Positions 6,892 to 16,117 of a stretch of 49,148 nucleotides of DNA are shown here, piece by piece. Origin of the DNA: a virus; IMG/VR virus record IMGVR_UViG_3300028800_000139, positions 1 through 49,148 of that record. One strand, 5' to 3'. The notes below the pieces were generated by a model. The model saw only the letters and a list, made by a program, of their open reading frames with translations. It was not told where the DNA came from and made no database searches. A program made the translations under genes and the position numbers. Position 1 is the stretch's first letter. Each line of letters begins with the position of its first letter.

Positions 6892-7218
6892 ATGCCCAGA
6901 GCAGATGCCACCTTCGTCCAGCCGGTCCTCCTGACCGGCACCGCCGCCACTCTCGCCACCAGCCCCGCTGCTGGGTCGAAGTGGATCATCCGGCACATTC
7001 ACTTTGCGAACGAGGACACCTCGGCTCGCACGGTCACGTTCTCCATCGGCGCTGACGCTGCCGGTACGGAGATCGTCAAGGCCAAGTCGATCCCGGCCAA
7101 CGACGTGCTGGATATGTACGGCATCTGGGAAGTCCCGGCCTCGACCGTGCTCCAAGGGCTCGCCTCGGTCACCTCCGTCGTCAACATCACCGTCAGCGGA
7201 ACACTCAACACGCCGTAG
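6892..7218 (+). CDS. Putative virion protein, 108 aa
   Basis: A compact beta-rich protein with WIIRHIHFAN and ARTVTFSIGADAAG segments, resembling small jelly-roll or sandwich proteins common beside phage fibre genes. No specific family assigned. Its stop TAG (7216-7218) doubles as the beginning of the next gene's -10-like hexamer. Confidence 0.7.
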   Translation: MPRADATFVQPVLLTGTAATLATSPAAGSKWIIRHIHFANEDTSARTVTFSIGADAAGTEIVKAKSIPANDVLDMYGIWEVPASTVLQGLASVTSVVNITVSGTLNTP

Positions 7219-7221
7219 GCT
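7216..7221 (+). promoter_or_regulatory. -10-like hexamer TAGGCT, leaderless geometry
   Basis: Spacer GGGGCC (6 nt) to the ATG at 7228. The TAG is shared with the stop codon of the 108-aa gene. The spacer is G-rich but too close to the ATG for a ribosome site. Confidence 0.6.
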
Positions 7222-7227
7222 GGGGCC

Positions 7228-7914
7228 ATGAAGAAGCGGCCCCCCGTCCCATACCGGTTCATCACCGGGCTCGACCCTGTTGCACAACGGGAGATCGAGC
7301 GGGACTTTGCATCGGTCACCGATACCCCGTACAACACGGGCTTCTCCCAGTTCGTGGCGTGCAGCGATGCGCAGGACTGGGAGAAGGAAGCGGCCGATCT
7401 CGTGCTCACGGGCACCGACGACCAGACGCTGCTGAACGCTCTGATCCAGACGTTTCCTGGTGCGAACATCGTCATGTCGAGCGGGCACGTCTACCCGACC
7501 GGGCAGATCGAGACTCGTGGCAGCAACGGTGCGAGCATCGTGCGCATCTACTGCAAGGGCATGGGCTTCGCCAGTGAGGGTGACTTCCCCGACGGCTCGA
7601 TGGAGCCGGGCTCATTCACGCAGTGGTCCTTCGCCACCGGTAGCTACCCGTCGCAGGAGTTCATCGACCCGTCGGACACCGGCATCGGACTCTTCGCCGG
7701 AGGCAGCAACTTCACGCTGTGGGACTGCATCGTTGACGGCACTGCCATCGACGGTGAGACTCGTGCAGCGTTCTCGCTCGCCGGTACATCGAGCAACGTG
7801 CGTCGTGTCGTGGTCAACAACTGCGAGTTCCTCATCGTCGGCGGCAACGGTCAGCAGATCAGCGAGCCGTACTTTGAGGACGTGCGCATGGACAACACTG
7901 GGGCGTTCTCGTAA
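7228..7914 (+). CDS. Tail fibre/spike component with beta-helix rungs, 228 aa
   Basis: The first 70 residues are an alpha/beta head. From about residue 80 the sequence reads as parallel beta-helix rungs (NIVMSSGHVYPTG, FTLWDCIVDGTAIDG, VRRVVVNNCEFLIVGG). The helix does not end with a cap: the next gene, starting in the TAATG overlap at 7912-7916, continues with similar rungs. The two products may assemble side by side in one fibre, or the gene was split by a stop. Host-surface recognition is the likely role. Confidence 0.7.
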   Translation: MKKRPPVPYRFITGLDPVAQREIERDFASVTDTPYNTGFSQFVACSDAQDWEKEAADLVLTGTDDQTLLNALIQTFPGANIVMSSGHVYPTGQIETRGSNGASIVRIYCKGMGFASEGDFPDGSMEPGSFTQWSFATGSYPSQEFIDPSDTGIGLFAGGSNFTLWDCIVDGTAIDGETRAAFSLAGTSSNVRRVVVNNCEFLIVGGNGQQISEPYFEDVRMDNTGAFS

Positions 7915-9731
7915 TGGCCGAGATCCCCGGCGATACAACGAGCCAACTCATCACGGGCGGCTCGGCAAACATCATCCACGGCACGTTCATTCGCTGTGGT
8001 GCGTTCACGTCCGACATCAAGGCGTCGGACTCGGCGTTCGTCTTCTGCGACCTCGGTGCGTTCCACGACCGTGACACCACCAACCAGAACGTCCACTTCC
8101 CGGGACCCGACATCGACACGTCGGTGTCGAACCTGCGTGGTCACCCGCTGCCTGGGCTCGCATCGCTCGGTGGCACCGACCCCGTTGCGGGGCAGTTCCC
8201 GATCTACAACGCCGACACGACGTTCCACTGGGGCACCGTGCCGGGCGTTGCCGGTCCGACTGGCCCCGCTGGACCGGGCGGTCCCGCAGGCGGTGGCTTC
8301 GTTGGTCCGCAAGGCGACCCTGGCGAAGACGGCATGGACGGCTTCCCCGGTCCGCCGGGTGCGACCGGCCCGACCGGTGCGCAAGGTCCCGCCGGTATCG
8401 GCGCTCGTGGTCAGGCAGGCGAAGACGGCGAGGACGGGCTCGACGGCCTGCCGGGTCCGCAAGGTGCGATCGGCTTCACGGGCCTGCAAGGACCGAGGGG
8501 CGTGCAAGGCGACCCTGGCGTTGACGGCGAAGACGGGCTCGATGGCTTCCCCGGACCGAAGGGTGTCGACGGTGCGCAAGGCGTGCAGGGCATCACGGGT
8601 CCGATCGGCCAGGGGAAGGCGGGCGACGACGGTGAGGATGGCTTCGATGGCTTCCCGGGTCCGCCCGGCGCAGTCGGCGCTGTTGGTCCTCAAGGTCCGA
8701 GAGGACTCACGGGTGAAGACGGCGTGCCGGGTGAAGACGGCTACGACGGGTTCCCCGGACCGGCAGGTGCTCCCGGTGCGCAAGGTGCGCAGGGTGCAAC
8801 CGGTGCGAACGTCGTAGGCGCTGCTGCGCCGGGTGCCGACGGCGAAGACGGCTGGGACGCAATGATCGTCGGCCCGAGCACGGCGACGATCAACCCGGTC
8901 GGTGCGATCGTCATGTACGGCGGTGCGGCTGCGCCTACCGGCTGGTTACTGTGCCAAGGTCAGTCGTTGCTGCGCACCGATTACGGTGCGTTGTTCGACG
9001 TACTCGGCACGGCGTACGGCAGCGTCGATGGCACGCACTTCACGCTGCCGAACCTGCAAGAAGCGTTCCCGCTCGGCAAGGGTGCCACGCACGCACTCGG
9101 TGCGACGGGTGGTGCGACGACGCACACGCACGGCATCACTGGACTTACTCTCGGGTCGCACACGCACACGATTCCTTCGCTGTCGGTCGACGCACACACG
9201 CACAGTGTCGACTCAACCAGCACTGGTGCGACCGCAGCGTTTCGTGACCACACGCACGGCCTCGGCACCGCAGCGGTCACCGGTACCAACAACATTCCTT
9301 CGCACACGCACAACCTCGGTACCGGCACTGGCTTCGCAAAGATCCACACCGTGTCGGCCAACTCCGATGTGCAGGAGTTGGGTTCTTCCGTCACGGCGTA
9401 CACGGCTACCACCAAGTACACGGCGACCGGCGGTGCGGTTACCGCCATCTCGTCTTCGACCGCTGTCGGTACAAACCTTGGTGGTGCGACTGACACGCCG
9501 AGCGTGACGGCCATGTCCATCTCGGTCAACATCACCGCCGGGCAGAGCACGACGGGCGTATCGGACGCCATCTTCTCGCTGTCGGGCTCGACCAGCACGC
9601 AGTCGGTCAGCACGATCACCGGCTCGGGCGGCACGACGAGCGCCCCCACCGGAGGCCCGGGTGGTACGATCGACAACGCCACCGGTCCGATCGACCCTTT
9701 CGTGACCGTCAACTTCATCATCAAGTTCTAA
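7914..9731 (+). CDS. Collagen-like tail fibre with tail-collar domain, 605 aa
   Basis: Residues 1-100 look like beta-helix rungs continuing the previous protein. About residues 113-320 are Gly-X-Y collagen repeats, expected to form a trimeric triple helix. Residues about 325-395 match the phage tail-collar fold (PVGAIVMYGGAAAPTGWLLC, then HFTLPNLQEAFPLGKG). A Thr/Ser-rich C-terminal region with five HTH tripeptides follows. In T4 gp37, HxH motifs bind iron along the fibre needle, so these may do the same. The protein is the probable receptor-binding fibre. Start is coupled by TAATG. Confidence 0.85.
   Translation: MAEIPGDTTSQLITGGSANIIHGTFIRCGAFTSDIKASDSAFVFCDLGAFHDRDTTNQNVHFPGPDIDTSVSNLRGHPLPGLASLGGTDPVAGQFPIYNADTTFHWGTVPGVAGPTGPAGPGGPAGGGFVGPQGDPGEDGMDGFPGPPGATGPTGAQGPAGIGARGQAGEDGEDGLDGLPGPQGAIGFTGLQGPRGVQGDPGVDGEDGLDGFPGPKGVDGAQGVQGITGPIGQGKAGDDGEDGFDGFPGPPGAVGAVGPQGPRGLTGEDGVPGEDGYDGFPGPAGAPGAQGAQGATGANVVGAAAPGADGEDGWDAMIVGPSTATINPVGAIVMYGGAAAPTGWLLCQGQSLLRTDYGALFDVLGTAYGSVDGTHFTLPNLQEAFPLGKGATHALGATGGATTHTHGITGLTLGSHTHTIPSLSVDAHTHSVDSTSTGATAAFRDHTHGLGTAAVTGTNNIPSHTHNLGTGTGFAKIHTVSANSDVQELGSSVTAYTATTKYTATGGAVTAISSSTAVGTNLGGATDTPSVTAMSISVNITAGQSTTGVSDAIFSLSGSTSTQSVSTITGSGGTTSAPTGGPGGTIDNATGPIDPFVTVNFIIKF
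8322..8861 (+). repeat. Tandem super-repeat in the collagen region
   Basis: Six units each begin with a Gly-Glu-Asp-Gly-x-Asp motif, at 8322, 8427, 8526, 8631, 8730 and 8841, so the period is 33-37 residues. Most are followed by GFPGP. The pattern shows growth of the fibre shaft by duplication of about 100-bp units. Confidence 0.8.
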
Positions 9732-9740
9732 GGAGCCAGG

Positions 9741-10535
9741 ATGCACACCAATCCCCGACAGAGCGCCATCACCAAGATCATCCTCCACGACAACGAGGGG
9801 CCGGAGGGCATCAACGCTGCGTTCGACCTCGCCATCTACTGCCACAACAACGGCCCCAACGGTGGTGGCTACCAGTGTGCGGTGGACCAGACGGTGTGCG
9901 CCCGCATCCAGCCCGACAACGTGGTGTGCTGGGCCAACGGTGCCGTCAACGAGACAAGCGTCGACATCTGCTTCATCGGCTACGCAGCGCAGACCGCTGC
10001 CGAGTGGGCCGACGCCTACAGCAAGGGCGAGTTGGAAGTCGCTGCGCAGCAGGTCGCAGCGTGGTGCAAGGAGTACAACATTCCGCCTGTGCTATTGCAG
10101 GGCATCGACCTGCACAGCGTGAACACCCGTGGCATCTCGACGCACGGCCTACTCACCGCAGCGGGCTACGCAGGCACCGACGGTCACACCGACCCCGGGC
10201 CGAACTTCCCGCTCATGGCGTTCATCGGCCGTGTCGCCAACATCGTGACGCCGCCGAAGCCGATCGACTGGGGTGCCATCGCCAAGATCCAAGCGTGGAT
10301 CGAGCGCCTCACGAAGACACCGCTCCGTTACGGTGACATCAGCCCCGACGTGTACGACCTGCAAGCGTGGCTGCTCGTGAACGGTCAGGACGCCGGGCAC
10401 GGTGACGCCTACGGCATCCAGGTCGAGGGCGGTGTCGCACGGTTCAAGGCGCAGTGGGCGCTGGAGAACCGTGACGGTGCAGTGTGTGGTGGAGCGTGCG
10501 CAGCGGCGCTCGTGCAGCACGCAAACCAGAAGTGA
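9741..10535 (+). CDS. Endolysin: N-acetylmuramoyl-L-alanine amidase with C-terminal wall-binding domain
   Basis: Residues 1-165 form an Amidase_2 (T7 lysozyme-like) domain that cuts the amide bond between muramic acid and the peptide stem. Expected zinc ligands are H16 in ILHDN and H149 in GHTDPGPNFP, with H135 in the ISTHG segment also in the active site. Residues about 195-262 resemble a peptidoglycan-binding domain (DVYDLQAWL). There is no signal peptide, so release would need a holin; membrane protein genes at 29.8-30.7 kb are candidates. AGGAG precedes the ATG, unlike most neighbours. It lies immediately before the terminase. Confidence 0.9.
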   Translation: MHTNPRQSAITKIILHDNEGPEGINAAFDLAIYCHNNGPNGGGYQCAVDQTVCARIQPDNVVCWANGAVNETSVDICFIGYAAQTAAEWADAYSKGELEVAAQQVAAWCKEYNIPPVLLQGIDLHSVNTRGISTHGLLTAAGYAGTDGHTDPGPNFPLMAFIGRVANIVTPPKPIDWGAIAKIQAWIERLTKTPLRYGDISPDVYDLQAWLLVNGQDAGHGDAYGIQVEGGVARFKAQWALENRDGAVCGGACAAALVQHANQK

Positions 10536-10536
10536 C

Positions 10537-12159
10537 GTGGAGGACAACGACCCGGCCCGAGTTGCACTAAGGCAACTCGGGCAGGTCAGCCTCGGTGCGT
10601 GGATTCGCACAGCCCGGGGGCTCGACCTGTGGTCCATTCAGGACGAGATCCTCGATGAGTTGAGCGTGCCACGGTCGAAGCTGGCCGTGCCGAGCACCAA
10701 CGCATCGGGCAAGACGTTCCTCGCTGCCAACGCATGCGTGGCGTTCTACGACGCCTTCACACCCGGCACGCCGTGCATCCAGTGCGACCCCGACGGCACC
10801 AAGGGTGGCTGCCGTGGCAGCAAGGTGCTGAACACCTCGTCCAAGGAAACTCACCTCAAGGACAACCTGTGGGGTGAGATCCGCATGTGCATCGCCGCCC
10901 TGGCGAGAAGGGGCATCCTCATCAGAGGCACGCTCGCTCCCGCCGACACGATGCTCGTGGACTCGTGGGGTGACCACGCCATGCGAGGGCAGGTCGCCAC
11001 CAAAGAGGAAGGCTTCCAGGGTTACCATGCGGCCCACAAACTCATCGTCGGTGACGAGGCCACTTCCGTGTCAAGGGAAGTCGCCCGTGGCATCACCTCC
11101 CTCATGGCTACGGCGGATACTCGCCTCCTGCTCATCTTCAACCCAACAACGAACGACACGTACGCCGCACAGATGAGCCGTGCCGCCAACGTGAAGACCA
11201 TCAAGATCACGGCGTTCCACACGCCACACTTCACGGGTGAGCACATTCCCGAGGGCAGCAACCTCACGACGCCGAACTTCCTTGAGGACTTGATCGACCA
11301 GGGCATGGGTCCCGGCTCGTACGAGTGGGAGACTCGTATCCTCGCCAACTTCTGGGACAAGGGCGACGACTCGCTCATCACCGAGACGTGGGTGCAGGAA
11401 GCGCACAACCGTGACCCGCTGTTGCTCGGCACCGTCGGGCTCGGCATCGACCTCGCTGCGTACGGCACCGACGAGTCGACCATCGGCGTGCGCCGTGGTG
11501 ACAACCTCGTGAACCTCGTTGCGCACCCGGCCGGTCGCATCGACCACTTCATCAACGGCGACCCCGACGATCCCAACACGTTGTCGCCCGTGCGTCGTGC
11601 GGTGAAGGACTACCGCCCGTGGGTGATTGTGTTCGACGCTGATGGCCCGGGTGCCGGTGCGATGGGTGAGTTCACCCGGCTGCACGAGTGGGCAATCCGC
11701 AACCGCTACATGGAGCAGGGCTCTGTAATCATCCCGTTCCGTGGTGGCAAGCGTGTGAGCGACCACTTCCTCAACGCCCGCTCGGCGTGGTGGTGGGCGC
11801 TGCGCAAGCGGTACGAACGTGGGCGCATCGCCATGCAGGTCATCGACCCCAAGCTGGACCACCAGCTTGCCCAGTTGACGTACGAGATCACTAGCGCCGG
11901 GCAGATCAAGGTCGAGACGAAGAAGTCCATGAAGGACCGGGGCGAAACCAGCCCTGACCGGGGTGACGCCGTGATGTACACGTTCGCCTTCTCCGAGGAG
12001 CTACCCAACCCCAACAGCCCGGCCGGAGCCGACTACGTGAGCGCCGAGGGCTACGCTGTGGATCGAAGCGAGCGGGCCATGTGGGAGAAGGATCTCGACC
12101 CCCGACGCAACAAGCCCAGGCAGAGCAACCCCATCACCGGCATAGACGACGAGTTGTGA
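10537..12159 (+). CDS. terL: Terminase large subunit
   Basis: A 540-residue packaging motor. The ATPase domain has the Walker A-like PSTNASGKT at 52-60 and Walker B LIVGDE with D173-E174. The nuclease domain shows the RNase H-like acidic residues D305 (GIDLAAYGTDE), D367 (VFDADGPG) and D477 (DRGDAV). It pumps DNA through the portal and cuts headful or end sites. The GTG at 10537 lies one base after the amidase stop, so translation is coupled; longer upstream in-frame sequence is inside the amidase gene and was rejected. The small subunit is encoded far away at the window ends. Confidence 0.93.
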   Translation: MEDNDPARVALRQLGQVSLGAWIRTARGLDLWSIQDEILDELSVPRSKLAVPSTNASGKTFLAANACVAFYDAFTPGTPCIQCDPDGTKGGCRGSKVLNTSSKETHLKDNLWGEIRMCIAALARRGILIRGTLAPADTMLVDSWGDHAMRGQVATKEEGFQGYHAAHKLIVGDEATSVSREVARGITSLMATADTRLLLIFNPTTNDTYAAQMSRAANVKTIKITAFHTPHFTGEHIPEGSNLTTPNFLEDLIDQGMGPGSYEWETRILANFWDKGDDSLITETWVQEAHNRDPLLLGTVGLGIDLAAYGTDESTIGVRRGDNLVNLVAHPAGRIDHFINGDPDDPNTLSPVRRAVKDYRPWVIVFDADGPGAGAMGEFTRLHEWAIRNRYMEQGSVIIPFRGGKRVSDHFLNARSAWWWALRKRYERGRIAMQVIDPKLDHQLAQLTYEITSAGQIKVETKKSMKDRGETSPDRGDAVMYTFAFSEELPNPNSPAGADYVSAEGYAVDRSERAMWEKDLDPRRNKPRQSNPITGIDDEL

Positions 12160-12166
12160 GGACAAG

Positions 12167-12532
12167 ATGGCAACGAGAGAGCATGGCTTGTACCGGCTGC
12201 TGGAGCGCCCGGCCAACGACGCAGCGCACGGTGGCTGCTACATCACCGGCTCGCAGGGTCCGTGTGTGGACACGGGCATCCTGATCGAGCAAGAGGGCAC
12301 GCTGACCATCGGGCTCAACGCCCTGGTCGAGTTGTGCGAGGTGGCGGGGTTCAGCTTCAACGCCGAGGCCCGCAAGCTGGAAGAGAACCTCGCCCATGCG
12401 CAGCAGGCCAGCCTCCTGCTCATCGAAGAGAACCGTGAGCTACGGTCGCAACTCGATGCCGTCGGCGTGGCCGTGGCGTACGCCGCCAACAACAAGACTG
12501 GCCTCCAGCCCGGACCGAAGGCGAAGAAGTAG
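12167..12532 (+). CDS. Hypothetical protein between terminase and portal, 121 aa
   Basis: Not recognised. A GAGGA ribosome site precedes the ATG. Residues 1-50 include several Gly/Cys and an acidic strand region, and residues 60-105 form a likely coiled coil (LEENLAHAQQASLLLIEENRELRSQL). Gene position is conserved-looking for packaging accessories, but no role can be read from sequence. It overlaps the next gene at the stop/GTG. Confidence 0.7.
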   Translation: MATREHGLYRLLERPANDAAHGGCYITGSQGPCVDTGILIEQEGTLTIGLNALVELCEVAGFSFNAEARKLEENLAHAQQASLLLIEENRELRSQLDAVGVAVAYAANNKTGLQPGPKAKK

Positions 12533-12834
12533 TGCAGTCCAAGGCGTACTGGAAGGCACGGGCCGAAGCGGCCGAGATGGTGTCCCGCAACTGGATGGAG
12601 ATGGCCGAGCACTACCGTGCCCGCATCACCGAGTTGGAGGACCGCATGATCGCCTCGTCCCTGGCGGAGTTGAAGGCCAGCCGTGGTGAGGGTGGCTTCG
12701 CCATGCCCGCCGACGAAGACAACGACGACGACGAGATATGGGCCACCGGACCGTTCGGTCACGACCCCGTGAAGCTGCCGCCGTTGACCCCTGCTGAGGC
12801 CGAGTACGCCCGCCAGCAGGGCTTCATCGAGTAG
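12532..12834 (+). CDS. Hypothetical protein, 100 aa, coiled coil plus acidic tail
   Basis: Starts with GTG overlapping the upstream TAG. The first 45 residues are helical (KAYWKARAEAAEMVSRNW...), the middle is an Asp-rich acidic stretch (DEDNDDDEIW), and the end is PPLTPAEAEYARQQGF. Function unknown. Its stop TAG (12832-12834) is part of the portal gene's -10-like hexamer. Confidence 0.7.
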   Translation: MQSKAYWKARAEAAEMVSRNWMEMAEHYRARITELEDRMIASSLAELKASRGEGGFAMPADEDNDDDEIWATGPFGHDPVKLPPLTPAEAEYARQQGFIE

Positions 12835-12837
12835 CCT
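12832..12837 (+). promoter_or_regulatory. -10-like hexamer TAGCCT, leaderless geometry (portal gene)
   Basis: Spacer CGTCTC (6 nt) to the ATG at 12844. Shares the TAG stop of the upstream gene. Confidence 0.6.
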
Positions 12838-12843
12838 CGTCTC

Positions 12844-14964
12844 ATGGCCCAGTCGCTGAACGTCGCCCCTGCGGGCGGCACCGTCGTCCGTGGTGCGGAC
12901 GCAGGCAAGTCCTTCCGCCTCCCCACCGAGGAGAAGGAACTCATCCAGTGGCTCAACGCCAAGCGTGAGCAGGGCAAGCCGATGATGCCCTACAACCAGA
13001 TGAAGCTGAACATGGCGATGTATCTGGGGTTCCAGTGGGTGACCTGGGACCACCGCATGCGGGCGTACCGTCGGCCGACGATTGACATTCAGGACCCCAA
13101 CACCCCGGTCCGCATCTCGTCCAACAAGATCGGTGGGCTCGGTGAGCGCACCATCGCCAAGCTGACGAAGACGCTGCCCGAGCCCGAGGTGCGTCCTGTA
13201 TCCGACGACGACGACGACGTGGACTCGGCCAGGGTCGGCACTCGCATCCTCGGTCACGAGTTGGACCGCCTCGACTGGAACGTGCGTTTGCAGCAGTTCC
13301 TCCAGTGGCCGGTCGCTCTGGGCTGGGGCTACGCCCACCCGTGGTGGAACCCGAAGGCTGGCAGCAAGGTTGCTGCCGACCCCGACGACGACATGGGCGA
13401 GCCCATCATGGAGGGCGATGTCGAGATCGACTACGTTGCTCCGTTCGACCTCAACGTCGACCCGTCTGCACGCAGCATGCGTGAGGCACGGTGGGCGGTG
13501 CGCACGACGTGCATGACTCGTGAAGAGGCGTGGGAAAAGTTCGACGTGGAGTTGACCGGCGGCGAAGCACGCTCGCTGGAACACGAGGTGCAGGCGCTCG
13601 GGTCGACTGGGCAGGTGGACCCGGCGCACCCCTCGGAGGAGTGGGTCAACGTCTACCAACTGTGGATGGTTCCGTGCAAGGCTGCGCCGCAAGGCTGCGT
13701 CATCACCTGGGCCAACCAAGAAGTCATCGAGAAGAAGATGAAGTTCCCGTACCAGCACAACGAGTTGCCGTTCCTCCAGTGCAACTTGCTGCCGGGCTTC
13801 TCCCGTGAGGGCCGCACCTGGGTCACCGACCTGTTGCCGTTGCAGACCGACTACAACGACACGCTCTCCCGTGAGGCGACGATCCGTCGCCAACTCACTC
13901 CCAAGTTCATCGGCGCTGTCGGTCAGGTAGACCCGCAGCGCATCACCTCTCGTGTCGAGGTGCTCCAGTACATGCCCGGCTTCGGTAACCCGCCGTCGCT
14001 GATGGAGCCCAATGGTTCGTGGGCGCAGCAGTTTGAGATGGGTATGGCTCGTGACGCCGCCGACATGGGCGAGCGTTCAGGCATGAGCGATGCGAGCACC
14101 GGGAAGGCAGCAAGTACCGCACCGGCTGCGAGCATCATGGCGTTGCAGGAGACTGACGACACCAAGATGTTCCTGTCGGCTACGTGCCTCGCATCGTTCA
14201 TCTCGCAAGTCGGTCGGCAGATCCTGTTGCTCTGCCGTCAGTTCTGGACCGAGGAGCGCACGGTGCGCACATGGTCCGACGCCGACTACCCGGCTGCGTA
14301 CCGCTACCTCGGCGCTGACATTGACGAGCGTCTTGACGTTCACATCTCCGCTGAGTCGGCGCTGCCACGCAGCAAGGCCGCTCGTGCGCAACTCATCCTT
14401 GAGTTGCAGCAACGCTTCCCCGGGCTCATCGGTCCGCAGGAAGTCATGACGTTGCTGGAAGTGCCCGGCGTCGACCTCATTACACGCACGTTGGACGAGG
14501 ACACTCGGCTCCAGCAGCGTGAGATCGGTGAGATGTTGCAGGGACAGAACCCTGTGGTCAAGCCGTTCCACAACCACACGATCCACCTCAAGGTGCTCAA
14601 CAGCTTCCGCAAGTCGCTGGAGTACCTGCGCATGCAGCCGATCGACCAGGCACGTATCGACGCACACGCTGCGGTCCACGAGATGCTCGTGCTCCGCCAG
14701 CAGGGTGTGAACATCGAGACGCCGAACCCGCAGATGGACCCGACCTCGTTGCAGCAGTCGCAGCAGGCGGGCCAGCCCGGCGGGCTCAGTGGTCCCGGCG
14801 CTCCGGCGGCACCGCAAGGACCGCAAGATCAACCGCAGCCTCCGGGCGGCTCAAGCCTGAGCGATCAGGCCACCGCCCTAGCGGCTGGGATCGGTGCGAC
14901 CGGACAGCCCGGACGTGTGCCGAACATGCCGGTTGACCAGCAAGCTGCAAGCATGGGCTCGTAG
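12844..14964 (+). CDS. Portal protein, P22-like podovirus type
   Basis: A 706-residue protein directly downstream of the terminase and upstream of scaffold and capsid, the usual portal place. The length, the N-terminal region with YNQMKLNMAMYLGFQWVTW, the stem-like segment around residues 320-420 and a long helical C-terminus fit the large P22-type portals (about 700 residues) rather than siphovirus portals (about 450). A Gln/Pro/Gly-rich tail from about residue 630 may be the barrel end or disordered. It forms the dodecameric DNA channel at one capsid vertex and docks the terminase. Confidence 0.85.
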   Translation: MAQSLNVAPAGGTVVRGADAGKSFRLPTEEKELIQWLNAKREQGKPMMPYNQMKLNMAMYLGFQWVTWDHRMRAYRRPTIDIQDPNTPVRISSNKIGGLGERTIAKLTKTLPEPEVRPVSDDDDDVDSARVGTRILGHELDRLDWNVRLQQFLQWPVALGWGYAHPWWNPKAGSKVAADPDDDMGEPIMEGDVEIDYVAPFDLNVDPSARSMREARWAVRTTCMTREEAWEKFDVELTGGEARSLEHEVQALGSTGQVDPAHPSEEWVNVYQLWMVPCKAAPQGCVITWANQEVIEKKMKFPYQHNELPFLQCNLLPGFSREGRTWVTDLLPLQTDYNDTLSREATIRRQLTPKFIGAVGQVDPQRITSRVEVLQYMPGFGNPPSLMEPNGSWAQQFEMGMARDAADMGERSGMSDASTGKAASTAPAASIMALQETDDTKMFLSATCLASFISQVGRQILLLCRQFWTEERTVRTWSDADYPAAYRYLGADIDERLDVHISAESALPRSKAARAQLILELQQRFPGLIGPQEVMTLLEVPGVDLITRTLDEDTRLQQREIGEMLQGQNPVVKPFHNHTIHLKVLNSFRKSLEYLRMQPIDQARIDAHAAVHEMLVLRQQGVNIETPNPQMDPTSLQQSQQAGQPGGLSGPGAPAAPQGPQDQPQPPGGSSLSDQATALAAGIGATGQPGRVPNMPVDQQAASMGS

Positions 14965-14969
14965 CCCTG

Positions 14970-14975
14970 TACCCT
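14970..14975 (+). promoter_or_regulatory. Candidate -10 box TACCCT upstream of the scaffold gene
   Basis: Expected start near 14982 would give a leader of about 35 nt that includes the ribosome site CGAGG at 15006-15010. No convincing -35 is seen. This differs from the leaderless pattern of neighbours. Confidence 0.4.
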
Positions 14976-15016
14976 GTTCCGGTAACACAATCCTCCGATC
15001 AAACACGAGGTTCATG

Positions 15017-16117
15017 ATGTTCATTCGCACTCCAGTGTTCTTCGACGGTGCCGACGAGACTCCCGGCGGTGCCGGTGTCGAGCAGCCCGTTGGTGGCTCC
15101 GACGACCTCGGCCACGCCTCACCCGACGAGCAGTCGTTCGGCTCGGCCAAGGACTTCGACGCCGCACGCCGTGCGCTCCTGCGTGAGCCGCCGGTCGTGT
15201 TGCACGACGACTCGCCTGCGCCGCCGACGCCGCCCGCCGGAACCGACGACGCATCGCTGCTCGCAGAGTTGGCGGCAACGCCTGCGCCTGCCGCACCTGC
15301 GCCGGGCGCTCCCGCACCTGAGCAGTTCGTGGTCGGTCGCACGAGCGACGGCCGTGAGATCGTGCTCACGCCGGAGCAGGCGAAGACCAACTGGGAAGTG
15401 GCCGAGGCACTGCGCACCGAGCAGGGCATCAAGGGCATGGTGGGTCAGGGACTCGTCGCTCTCGGTTACTCGCCGGAGGAGATCCAAGCATTCGTGGCCG
15501 CACACAACGGCCAAACACCCGTGGGGGCTCCGGCAACGCAGCCTGGTGCAACGCCGGAAGCCCCTGCGCCAGTCGATCCGTTCGCTGACCTGGAAGACGG
15601 CGAGGTGGTGTCGGGCGCTGACCTCAAGCGTGCGTACGCACTGCTCCGTGACCAGGCGGCGCAAGCGGCAGCGGCTGCAACGCAGGCTGCAACGCAGCCG
15701 TTGGAAGCGACCATCGCCCAGCAGCAAGCGGCGCTGGAGGCTCGGGAGCAGGCGGTCATCAACCAAGTCGCCACGAGCACGTACCACGAGTTGCTCGGGC
15801 AGCCGCCGACCGAGCCCGAGGCCAACCGCCGGTACATGGCGCAAGCGGCCAGGGTGCAGCAGTTGGCCGACAGCGTGGTGGTGCAGGGCAGCCGTGACCC
15901 GGGCGAGATCCGCCGGGCGCTCATCGCCGGGCACGCCATGTTCGTGGACGAGATGGAGACGGCCTTCCGGGGCTACGCCGCCGGGAAGAAGCAGGCTGCG
16001 GCCGACCTCCCGACCAACATCGGCGGCGGTTCCGCCCCTGGCGGGGAGCCCGTGAAGGAGCCGGTGGACCTCAAGGACGCACGCCGCCAAGCGAAGGCAG
16101 CGGGCTTCTTCGGGTAG
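15017..16117 (+). CDS. Putative capsid scaffold protein, 366 aa
   Basis: Located between portal and major capsid protein. Composition is Ala/Pro/Glu/Gln-rich: an acidic N-terminal half with Pro-rich linkers, a long helical coiled-coil region (about residues 205-260) and a basic C-terminus (DARRQAKAAGFFG), the layout of scaffolds whose basic tail contacts the coat. It should direct procapsid assembly and leave the head. Two adjacent ATGs exist; 15017 has better spacing (6 nt) to CGAGG than 15014. The transcript ends at the strong hairpin at 16147. Confidence 0.75.
   Translation: MFIRTPVFFDGADETPGGAGVEQPVGGSDDLGHASPDEQSFGSAKDFDAARRALLREPPVVLHDDSPAPPTPPAGTDDASLLAELAATPAPAAPAPGAPAPEQFVVGRTSDGREIVLTPEQAKTNWEVAEALRTEQGIKGMVGQGLVALGYSPEEIQAFVAAHNGQTPVGAPATQPGATPEAPAPVDPFADLEDGEVVSGADLKRAYALLRDQAAQAAAAATQAATQPLEATIAQQQAALEAREQAVINQVATSTYHELLGQPPTEPEANRRYMAQAARVQQLADSVVVQGSRDPGEIRRALIAGHAMFVDEMETAFRGYAAGKKQAAADLPTNIGGGSAPGGEPVKEPVDLKDARRQAKAAGFFG

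Noticed and set aside
8253-8862. Collagen-like sequence as eukaryotic contamination
   Set aside because: Gly-X-Y repeats are common in phage fibres, and here they lie in frame between beta-helix and tail-collar domains.
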